Notes under the pieces: generated by a model
The model's database searches: none
What the model saw: only the letters and a program-made list of their open reading frames with translations
Told to the model about the DNA's origin: nothing
Translations under genes and position numbers: made by a program
Shown: positions 7,724 to 14,369 of the stretch, piece after piece
Numbering within the stretch: the stretch's first letter is position 1
Layout: each line of letters begins with the position of its first letter
Source: Oleiagrimonas sp963821885
GTDB lineage: Bacteria > Pseudomonadota > Gammaproteobacteria > Xanthomonadales > Rhodanobacteraceae
Assembly: GCA_963821885.1 (NCBI GenBank)
Contig: CAWGFN010000004.1
Span: 248,001-312,000 of the forward strand
Reading direction: 5' to 3'
Length of the DNA: 64,000 nucleotides

Positions 7724-8376
7724 CTAGGGCGTGTTCGGGGGATGCGCGGCCGGGGTGGCCGGGGGGCCGCCTGCGCGCGGGGCGCCATGCTGGCCGATCC
7801 GGCCGGCCATGTCGAGGTGTCGGCGCCGGAAAGTCGCGCCGTGACCGCCTGCGGCAGCCCGGCGGCGGCCGGCAGGTCGGGCAGCCGCCGCGGATGCACG
7901 TAGCGGCGCACGTTGTCGGGAAGCTTGGCCACCATCCAGTCGGCCACCACCTGCGCCTTGCCCAGCAGCTTCGACTGCTGCCACCAGGGGTCGCGGGAGA
8001 ATGGCGTGAAGCCGAGCAGGAACACCGCCAGGGTCACCAGCAGCACCCCGCGGGCAAAGCCGAAGCCCATGCCCAGCAGGCGGTCGGTGCCGGTCAGGCC
8101 GGTGCCCTCGACCAGCTTCGAGAGCAGATAGCGCACCAGGGCCCCGAACAGCAGCACGACCACGAAGCACAGGCCATAGCCAGCCAGCACGCGCGCCGAA
8201 GGCAGGTCGATCACGCCGTCCAGGCGCTCGGACACCGACGGCCCCAGCCACCAGGCCACCCAGAACGCGGCGATCCACACCACCAGCGCCATGACCTCCG
8301 AGACCAGGCCGCGCCACAGGCCGATCACCACCGAGATGGCGATCACGCCGAGGACGGTGTAGTCGGCCCAGTTCAT
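7724..8376 (-). CDS. cvpA: CvpA family membrane protein (probable 3' frameshift)
   Basis: Colicin V production family protein, a membrane protein of unclear biochemical role usually co-transcribed with purF. Four helices cover residues about 1-120 (for example DYTVLGVIAISVVIGLWRGL) with the family motif TGLTGTDRLLGMGFGFARG. The tail is the issue: the upstream frame runs without a stop into purF, while the neighbouring frame from about 7800 has much better codon third positions and ends at TAG 7724 (PPATPAAHPPNTP). I favour the latter, about 216 residues. Net length change is -1. Confidence 0.85.
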
Positions 8377-8395
8377 GGCGCTCCCCCGGCCCCGC

Positions 8396-9358
8396 TCAGG
8401 GCACGGTGACGACGGCGCCGCCCAGCTTCAGGCGGGCCTTGATCTCGTCACGCAGCTTTTCGGCGTCGGCGCGCTGGGTCTGCGGACCGACGCGCACGCG
8501 CCACAGGGTCCGGCCGCCGCTCCTGACGTCGTCGACGTAGCCGGCGAAGCCCGCCGCGCGCAGCTTGTTGCGCACCGACAGGGCATCGTCCTTGTGGCTG
8601 TAGGCGCCGACCTGCACGGCCCAGCCGCCGGCGCGGCCGGACGGCACGGCGCTGGCCGGCGCGTCGCCATGCTGGTCGCTGGTGGCGCTGACCAAAGTGG
8701 CCGGCGCGCTGGGAATGGATTGCTTCAGGCGCAGCCGCGCGGACTCGGCCGCGGTGCGCGTGGCGAACGGCCCGGCGGTGATGCGCGCGCCGGTCTTGTC
8801 GGCCACCGTGACCTTCTCGGCGTGCGCGCTGTAGCCGAGCGCCTGCACGCGGCGCACCAGGTCACGCGCGTTGGCGCTGTTGGTGTAGGCGCCCAGGCTG
8901 ACCAGCCAGGCACCGTTGGCCGCCTGGCCGGGGCTGCCGGCATGCGCCGGCGCGCTCGTGGTCGGCTTCGGCGCCGGAGTTGCGGGCTTGGGGGCCGGCT
9001 TGGCGGACGGCTTCGTCGTCGTCGGCGCGGGGGCCGGCGTGGACGGGGAGACGTTGATCGCGTCGTTCTCCGGATGCACGTCGGCGGGGCGTCGCGAGGC
9101 AATGTTCACGGTCGCCAGCTGATCGCCGTCCGGCGCGGCCTGGGGGGCGTTGCTGACCGTGGTGGCCGCCGGCGGCGGGGCCACGCTCATGGTGCGCGTG
9201 GTCAGCTCCTGGTCCGGCGAGCCCGGCAGGGCCAGGCTGACGTCCTTGCCGCCCTGCTGCTGCGAGGGCTGGCCGGAGAAGAACATCGGCACGACGATCA
9301 CGGCGACCGCGACCAGCACGGCGGCGCCGATCAGGCGCGTTTTCAGGGCAGGCTCCAT
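8396..9358 (-). CDS. DedD-like protein with two SPOR domains
   Basis: A 320-residue inner-membrane protein. One N-terminal helix (LIGAAVLVAVAVIVVPMFF) is followed by a Pro/Ala/Thr-rich periplasmic linker (about 45-145) and two SPOR repeats, about 150-215 (GAWLVSLGAYTNSANARDLV) and 245-318 (GWAVQVGAYSHKDDALSV). SPOR domains bind denuded septal peptidoglycan, so a role in cell division is likely. The ATG at 9358 is preferred to the GTG at 9364 because GGTGAAG lies six bases upstream. It sits between folC and cvpA as dedD does in related genomes; the second SPOR copy is an extension over E. coli DedD. Confidence 0.85.
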   Translation of the reverse strand: MEPALKTRLIGAAVLVAVAVIVVPMFFSGQPSQQQGGKDVSLALPGSPDQELTTRTMSVAPPPAATTVSNAPQAAPDGDQLATVNIASRRPADVHPENDAINVSPSTPAPAPTTTKPSAKPAPKPATPAPKPTTSAPAHAGSPGQAANGAWLVSLGAYTNSANARDLVRRVQALGYSAHAEKVTVADKTGARITAGPFATRTAAESARLRLKQSIPSAPATLVSATSDQHGDAPASAVPSGRAGGWAVQVGAYSHKDDALSVRNKLRAAGFAGYVDDVRSGGRTLWRVRVGPQTQRADAEKLRDEIKARLKLGGAVVTVP

Positions 9359-9437
9359 CGACACTTCACCGTTGGCGGGGTGGGCTGATTATACCCGTCA
9401 TGCGCGCGCTTTACGGCGTGACCGATGGCGGGCGATG

Positions 9438-10688
9438 TCAGGCGTTCATGCTGCGCATCACCGCCGCCACCAGGTAGAACGAGCCGAAGGCGACGATGCG
9501 CGCCGGGCCGGCGGCCCGCGCGGCCTGCAGGGCCGCGGCCGGATCGGCGTGCAGATCGCGCGCGAAGGCCGGGAGCATGCGTGCCGCGATGCCTTCGGCG
9601 GTCAGCCCGCGCGGGGTCTCGGCGTCCAGCCCGGCCAGGTGCCAGCGATCGATGCGCGCGCCCAGCGCGGCCAGGATGCCCGGCACGTCCTTGTCGTCGA
9701 GGGCGCCGAACACCGCGTGCACCGGCCCGTCGACGGGATGCCGGTCCAGCCAGTGCGCCAGCACCCGCGCGGCCTGCGGGTTGTGCGCCACGTCCAGGAC
9801 CACTTCCGGCAACCCCGGGAAGCGCTGCAGGCGTCCCGCGACATGCGCCCTGGCGATCCCGTCCACGCAGGCCTGGAGCGGACACGGAAGGACATCGGCG
9901 ACGGCATGCAGCGCGGCGACGGCCGCGGCGGCATTGTGGATCTGCACCGGGTCGTCGACATACGGCATCGGCAGGGTCACCTGCGTGCCGTCCTGGTGGC
10001 GCCACAGCCAGCCGTTGGCCTGCATCTGCACATGGAAATCGATGCCCAGGCGCAGCACCTCGGCGCCGAGCCCGCGCACCGCCTCGAGCAGGCCCAGCGG
10101 CGGATCCGCCTCGCCGATCACCAGCGGCCGCCCGGCGCGCGCGATGCCGGCCTTCTCGCGGCCGATGCTGTCGCGGTCCGGACCCAGCCAGGCCTGGTGG
10201 TCCAGGTCCACCGTGGTGACGATGGCGGCGTCGGCGTCGATCAGGTTGGTGGCGTCCAGGCGCCCGCCCAGGCCGACCTCGAGCACGGCCACGTCGACCT
10301 TCGCCTGCGCGAACAGGTCCAGCGCGGCCAGGGTGCCGAATTCGAAATAGGTCAGCGCGATGTCGCCGCGCGCCGCCTCGATGCGCGCGAAGGACGCGCA
10401 CAAGGCCGCATCGGAGGCATCCTCGCCGGCGATCCGCACGCGCTCGTTGTAGGCCAGCAGGTGCGGCGAGGTGTAGGCGCCGACGCGATGGCCGGCCGCC
10501 GTCAGCATGGCCTCCAGATAGGCCACCGTCGAACCCTTGCCGTTGGTCCCGCCGACCAGCAGCTGACGCGGCGCCTGCGGCGCGCCCATGCGCTGCCAGA
10601 CCTCGCGCACGCGCTCCAGGCCGAGTTCGATCTCGTGCGGGTGCACGCGCTGCTGGTAGGCCAGCCATTGGTCGAGGGTGCGTTGCAT
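9438..10688 (-). CDS. folC: Bifunctional folylpolyglutamate/dihydrofolate synthase
   Basis: ATP-dependent ligase that makes dihydrofolate from dihydropteroate and glutamate and adds further glutamates to folates. The 416-residue protein has the P-loop GGTNGKGSTV, the YTSPHLLAYNERVRI segment, and the C-terminal Mur-ligase-type domain with DVAHNPQAARVLA. Start chosen at 10688 (MQRTLDQWLAYQQ); the frame stays open upstream but would overlap the divergent deaminase gene. It heads the folC-SPOR-cvpA-purF cluster. Confidence 0.96.
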   Translation of the reverse strand: MQRTLDQWLAYQQRVHPHEIELGLERVREVWQRMGAPQAPRQLLVGGTNGKGSTVAYLEAMLTAAGHRVGAYTSPHLLAYNERVRIAGEDASDAALCASFARIEAARGDIALTYFEFGTLAALDLFAQAKVDVAVLEVGLGGRLDATNLIDADAAIVTTVDLDHQAWLGPDRDSIGREKAGIARAGRPLVIGEADPPLGLLEAVRGLGAEVLRLGIDFHVQMQANGWLWRHQDGTQVTLPMPYVDDPVQIHNAAAAVAALHAVADVLPCPLQACVDGIARAHVAGRLQRFPGLPEVVLDVAHNPQAARVLAHWLDRHPVDGPVHAVFGALDDKDVPGILAALGARIDRWHLAGLDAETPRGLTAEGIAARMLPAFARDLHADPAAALQAARAAGPARIVAFGSFYLVAAVMRSMNA

Positions 10689-10757
10689 GCGCGGAGTGTA
10701 CCCGGCGCGCGGCTTCGCGCTACGGTGGGCGCACCCCACCCGACGGAGACCATTCCC

Positions 10758-11195
10758 ATGGACGCAGGCATGCAGGCCGCCATCGACGAAGCCCGCCAGG
10801 GCCGCGACGAGGGCGGCATCCCGATCGGCTCGGCACTGGTCCACGACGGCCGCATCATCGGCCGCGGCCACAACCGCCGCGTGCAGCGCGGCAGCGCCAT
10901 CCTGCACGGCGAGATGGACGCCCTGGAACACGCCGGCCGCCTGCCCGCCACGGTCTACCGCGCATCCACCCTCTACACCACGCTCTCGCCCTGCCCCATG
11001 TGCAGCGGCGCGATCCTGCTGTACGGCATCGGCCGCGTGGTCATCGGCGAGAACACCACCTTCATGGGCGAGGAAGCCCTGCTGCGCGCCCGCGGCGTGA
11101 CCGTCGAAGTGCTGGACGACCCCACCTGCATCGCCATGATGCGCGAGTTCATTGCCGAAAAGCCGGAGCTGTGGAACGAGGATATTGGGGAGTGA
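10758..11195 (+). CDS. Yeast-type cytosine deaminase (nucleoside deaminase family)
   Basis: A 145-residue zinc deaminase. The zinc and catalytic residues are H50-G-E52 (ILHGEMDALE) and C79/C82 (SPCPMCSGAIL). The ending PELWNEDIG and the QRGSAILHGEMDALE block are the hallmarks of the fungal FCY1-like cytosine deaminase subgroup rather than bacterial CodA or tRNA adenosine deaminase TadA, so pyrimidine salvage (cytosine to uracil) is the likely reaction. It is divergent from folC with a 69-base gap. Confidence 0.85.
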   Translation: MDAGMQAAIDEARQGRDEGGIPIGSALVHDGRIIGRGHNRRVQRGSAILHGEMDALEHAGRLPATVYRASTLYTTLSPCPMCSGAILLYGIGRVVIGENTTFMGEEALLRARGVTVEVLDDPTCIAMMREFIAEKPELWNEDIGE

Positions 11196-11460
11196 CGGCT
11201 TTGTGGGTGGTGACACCATGCGCCACGCTGCTTGCGCGGAGCCCGGGATGTTCAGTGCCCTGGGGCCTGTTACACCCGCTCACCTGCGGGCGTAACGCTT
11301 ACACCTGCAATTCCGTCGCATAACATCCCGATGCTTTGCCGCAGCAAGTGAGCCGACACGCCGGCCAACTGACTGAATCCACGAAGGACTTACCCGTTTG
11401 CTGGAGATTTCAACCGGGGGCATACTGGGTGCAACGCCCCATTTAGGGGGTCGAATTCAA
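11196..11460. other. Spacer between deaminase gene and array 2, with a strong hairpin
   Basis: No gene is supported here. At 11269-11296 an 11-base inverted repeat (GTTACACCCGC/GCGGGCGTAAC, one mismatch, six-base loop) forms a strong hairpin without a T-run. At about 11417-11441 GGGGC/GCCCC arms frame a second, weaker hairpin. The segment ends at the recombination core GTTAGAC, so it is where an attI would be expected; no integrase reading frame is present. Confidence 0.4.
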
Positions 11461-11467
11461 GTTAGAC
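11461..11467 (+). repeat. Isolated R' recombination core at the head of array 2
   Basis: GTTAGAC fits the GTTRRRY consensus and lies five bases before the first cassette ATG (11473). No matching R'' or palindrome of the usual attC type precedes it, so it could be an attI remnant or half an attC. Confidence 0.5.
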
Positions 11468-11472
11468 ATCAC

Positions 11473-11991
11473 ATGACGACTTTGGATGAATTCCGAGCGC
11501 GTTACACAGACCAACTTAAGCAGGTTGACGATGTTGCGCAGGTAATACTCAAAGGACACTTGGTCATGGAAGAACTCATGACCGAAGCGATTAGAACGTT
11601 CCTGCTGCACGGAGAGTTTGTCGAGCAAAGTCGCCTGCAATTTCATCAGAAGCTCCAGCTTTGCAAGGCGATGTCAGTTTCAGATCACAAAAATGAAATG
11701 TGGGCGCTCATCTCATCAGTCAACTCATTGCGCAACCAACTATCTCATTCACTAGACCCAGACGATAGACATAAACGCATAGAAGCATTAAACGCCACCT
11801 TCTCACAGCAGTTTCCTGACGGAGCCCCTGAGAATCTAGCAGAGATGCCAAAAGACACTGCTGTGTGCATGCTTGCTGTAGCAGGATCCATCGGGTATTT
11901 GCATGCTCATCTTGAGGAAGTTCGTCGCTTTAAAGGCGTGGTTCTAGACATGGACAAGGCGCTCATCAGGGGAAAGCTAGGTGAAGCCTAA
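11473..11991 (+). CDS. HEPN-like helical cassette protein
   Basis: A 172-residue, mostly helical protein. The C-terminal half of the core contains ISSVNSLRNQLSHSL, giving R87-x4-H92, which resembles the RX4-6H active motif of HEPN ribonucleases. It is preceded by the long amphipathic helices common in that fold (AQVILKGHLVMEELMTEAI). I chose the ATG at 11473, five bases after the GTTAGAC core; the upstream frame is non-cassette sequence. The stop TAA lies in the attC R'' core. HEPN assignment is an inference from the motif and helicity; such proteins often act as RNases in toxin-antitoxin or defence systems, but no partner gene is adjacent. Confidence 0.6.
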   Translation: MTTLDEFRARYTDQLKQVDDVAQVILKGHLVMEELMTEAIRTFLLHGEFVEQSRLQFHQKLQLCKAMSVSDHKNEMWALISSVNSLRNQLSHSLDPDDRHKRIEALNATFSQQFPDGAPENLAEMPKDTAVCMLAVAGSIGYLHAHLEEVRRFKGVVLDMDKALIRGKLGEA

Positions 11992-12057
11992 CAACTCGTT
12001 CAAGCCGACCGCCCACTGACTACGCCAGCGGTCGGCGTCATAACTCCAGCGTTAGGC
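11986..12057 (+). repeat. attC site
   Basis: A 72-base plus-strand site from GCCTAAC to GTTAGGC with the CCGACCGC/GCGGTCGG stem, practically the mirror of the array 1 sites. Confidence 0.92.
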
Positions 12058-12078
12058 CTTACAAAAAGGAGGTTGCAT

Positions 12079-12346
12079 ATGAAAATCAACATGGCCCATC
12101 TTGAGAACGCTCCACATCTGGCGGCTGGATAAACTTTGCAGTTTTTGATGCCAAGTCTACCAATGGAGACAATGCTGGTCTCTTGCATCAATTGACTCTA
12201 GCTGCCCGTGCAAACGGGCTGCAGGTGGATCAGTCCGCCCTAGCATTTGAGTCTGGTGGCAGCATTCAGTCTACGGAGATAAGAATCTTGTCTCTTATTT
12301 AGCAGATGGATGGGTTCCTCAGTGGACTCATACCATTGATGTCTAA
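12079..12346 (+). pseudogene. Twice-frameshifted cassette gene
   Basis: An AAGGAGG lies seven bases before ATG 12079, but the frame stops after 17 codons. Adding one base near 12115 joins it to a frame reading GGWINFAVFDAKSTNGDN and onward. Adding another near 12270 joins that to YGDKNLVSYLADGW and ends WTHTIDV at TAA 12346. The reconstructed product is about 90 residues, filling the cassette exactly. Two independent -1 events in 268 bases are hard to explain by random error alone, so I lean to a true pseudogene. Family not recognised with certainty. Confidence 0.6.
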
Positions 12347-12418
12347 GCCCAACTTCTCATTCAAGCCGACCGGCCATTAGCTACGCCAGCAGCCGGCGTC
12401 TTAACTCCAGCGTTATCC
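12347..12418 (+). repeat. attC site
   Basis: A 72-base plus-strand site with cores GCCCAAC and GTTATCC. Both cores deviate from the array consensus and the stem has several mismatches (GACCGGCCATTAGC/GCAGCCGGCG), so it is probably weakened. Confidence 0.82.
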
Positions 12419-12430
12419 GTCAAAAAAAAC

Positions 12431-13327
12431 ATGCGCTCACCCATCTGCCATCTTGAAACCCAAATTGCTGGCTCACCGTTCAATGTCGCGCCGGAGAAAG
12501 CCAGACTCTGCGCGCAGCGACGGGACGATCACAAAATTGACTTTATCATGGTGGATGAGCCCAAGTTTGGTGTCCGGGTTAGGCTGGACGCGGACAGACT
12601 AACACCAGAAGTTGTCTTACCCATTGCATCGCTTGAATACTTGTGGGCTTTCTCTCACTACTGCTGGGTACTCACGCAGGAGTACGCGGCAGCACAACGC
12701 GCTGGCGCAAACCAATTTGATTGCGTTGGGAACCAAAGACTTAGGGAGTCAACACGAATTCTGCAATGGGCGAAAACCAACCTAGTCAGCACCGGCACAG
12801 ACTCGTGGCCTGAGACCGGCCCTCGCCCAAAACAGGATTCGCACAGCTGCGATGACTCACGCGTTGCAACAGAGCTATTCCTTTGCGCAATCGCATGGAT
12901 TTTGCATCACGAGATTGCACATATTGTCTTGCATCACCCATTGATCAACACCGTTTTCTCAGAGCAGGAGGAGCGAGAAGCAGACAGATATGCGACCGAT
13001 TGGCTATTGGATGGCCTGCCCCAATCTGATCCTAAGCTAAAAAAGCGTGCGCTTGGCCTCAGCGTCGCGATGTTATGCCTACAGAGTTTAGAGGTTGACA
13101 CCGCCTCTTGCCTGCGGAACACGCACCCCGCAGCACATGACCGAATATTCAAGAACACAGCGAAATACCAGATTGGAAGCGATCAAGTCGTAGAGGCTAT
13201 GTGCACAGTTGTTCTTCAGTGCCTTTTTCATGGAACCGAAATTACGGCAAATGTTGATGGAGAAAGCTTCTCAGCCATTCTTGGCGATTTGCTCTACGTC
13301 ATATCACGCGCCAATAGCGGCAGCTAA
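12431..13327 (+). CDS. Lit-like peptidase (U49 family), predicted phage-exclusion metalloprotease
   Basis: A 298-residue protein with a zinc-peptidase signature H160-E-x-x-H164 (WILHHEIAHIVLHH) and a downstream acidic motif EEREADRYATDW about 20 residues later, the arrangement seen in Lit/peptidase U49. E. coli Lit cleaves EF-Tu when T4 infects, halting translation; family membership here is by motif and layout, and the target is unknown. The gene is a cassette: the ATG is 12 bases after the attC core and the stop lies inside the truncated attC at 13322. Low GC fits acquired DNA. It may be a mobile anti-phage gene. Confidence 0.7.
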   Translation: MRSPICHLETQIAGSPFNVAPEKARLCAQRRDDHKIDFIMVDEPKFGVRVRLDADRLTPEVVLPIASLEYLWAFSHYCWVLTQEYAAAQRAGANQFDCVGNQRLRESTRILQWAKTNLVSTGTDSWPETGPRPKQDSHSCDDSRVATELFLCAIAWILHHEIAHIVLHHPLINTVFSEQEEREADRYATDWLLDGLPQSDPKLKKRALGLSVAMLCLQSLEVDTASCLRNTHPAAHDRIFKNTAKYQIGSDQVVEAMCTVVLQCLFHGTEITANVDGESFSAILGDLLYVISRANSGS

Positions 13328-13355
13328 CAATTCATTCAAGCCGATGCCGCTTGCG
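13322..13355 (+). repeat. Truncated attC site at end of array 2
   Basis: AGCTAACAATTCATTCAAG followed by CCGATGCCGCTTGCG matches the left half of the 2563-2622 type site. Homology ends at the stem apex, where AAATAAGGGGTCAGG begins. The right half with the GTTRRRY core is missing, so array 2 is locked at this end. Confidence 0.75.
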
Positions 13356-13391
13356 AAATAAGGGGTCAGGTTCATTTTATAGTGAGAAAAA

Positions 13392-13868
13392 ATGGACATG
13401 CCCCCTTTGATTCCAAACATTAGGCTTCTCGTGCGATACATTCCCGCAATTTCTTTGCTGCTGTTTGTGCCCTTGGCTTCAGCTCAAGCGCCAGGAGGGC
13501 CGTCCCTGTTGACGCAGCTGGGCAAGCAGCTCCGTCACTTACGTGCGATGCCCATGAGCACGCCCACCAACGCACGCTGCCCGGACTATAAGGATTCCTT
13601 TGTAGGCATGCGTCAACGTGTCATACAGAAGGCATTGGGGGACCCAGACCTTGTCGAGTTACGGAGCCCCGGCGGGTCATACCTGTTCACCAGTGCGGCT
13701 CCTTTGACCGGCGCCTCAGCCCCTGTTGATATACAGAGTTCCAGTTGGTCATATTTTTTTACAAGCCCGGTTCCTTGGTCCCAGGTCGGCGGCGGATTTC
13801 CGCAACTGACCTTCAACTTCTCCAAGGATAATCGTGTCACAAGCGTCACGTGCTACTACTCGCGCTGA
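13392..13868 (+). CDS. Secreted hypothetical protein
   Basis: A 158-residue protein with a likely signal peptide (residues about 13-31, YIPAISLLLFVPLASAQA). The mature part has two cysteines (ARCPDYKDSF and SVTCYYSR) that could pair. SYLFTSAAPLTG and SYFFTSPVPWSQ are two similar strands, perhaps an internal repeat. There is no clear Shine-Dalgarno; the start lies 11 bases after the A-rich stretch following the GGGGTCAGG motif. Not a cassette, since no attC follows. Function unknown. Confidence 0.6.
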   Translation: MDMPPLIPNIRLLVRYIPAISLLLFVPLASAQAPGGPSLLTQLGKQLRHLRAMPMSTPTNARCPDYKDSFVGMRQRVIQKALGDPDLVELRSPGGSYLFTSAAPLTGASAPVDIQSSSWSYFFTSPVPWSQVGGGFPQLTFNFSKDNRVTSVTCYYSR

Positions 13869-14369
13869 GAACGCACCTAAGCATGCGCTCGTGATGGCCG
13901 GCTTCGGCATACTGCCTCTTAAGGAGACGGAGGTAATTCATTCCCACCGAAACACCCGACCTGCGACCCCTCCCCTTCGGTAGCGGCGGAGGGTGGAGGA
14001 TCAGGCCCGCAGGGTGGCGCACAGGACGTGCGCCAGTGTTTCGTCAGCACAGGATGTGCTGTCGGAACACCCCCGGAACCCGGAGCGGACCTGGAGGAGC
14101 CGAAGCCCCGGAAGGCGCGGACGTCGGGGTGCCTTCTTTTGGTTCGTTTTCTTGGGCGAAGCAAGAGAAATGAACTCGGCCGGCGCAAGCCGGACGAAAC
14201 CGCTCTTGAAGCCTTGAAACCATCCCGATGGCGGACGGTGCCCGCCCTACGACTGCCCGAATGGCGGACGGTGCCCGCCCTACGATGCGTCGGTGGACGC
14301 ATCACGTCAGGCCGAAAGGTTCGGGCCAAGAGGTTTGCGGTTCACCGCAGGCCGACATGTCGCGCCCAT
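13869..14369. repeat. Intergenic repeat region with tandem REP-like hairpins
   Basis: No gene is supported in these 500 bases. ATGGCGGACGGTGCCCGCC followed by CTACGA occurs twice, at 14228 and 14261 (33-base period). Each copy folds as a GGCGG/CCGCC hairpin, typical of REP elements in this order. Upstream, 14130-14175 (TTCTTTTGGTTCGTTTTC then TTGGGCGAAGCAAGAGAA) resembles a dispersed Xanthomonadales intergenic repeat that I recall from other genomes. Between the convergent genes this may also serve as transcription end. Confidence 0.55.

Noticed and set aside
5080..8409. A 1109-codon open frame on the plus strand
   Set aside because: It is antisense to purF, cvpA and the DUF455 gene; its composition (Arg, Ala, His, Gln rich) is that of a high-GC shadow frame.
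5121..12140. Shared 15-base TGGATAAACTTTGCA near 5126 and 12126
   Set aside because: No extended similarity on either side; matches of this length are expected by chance in 64 kb.
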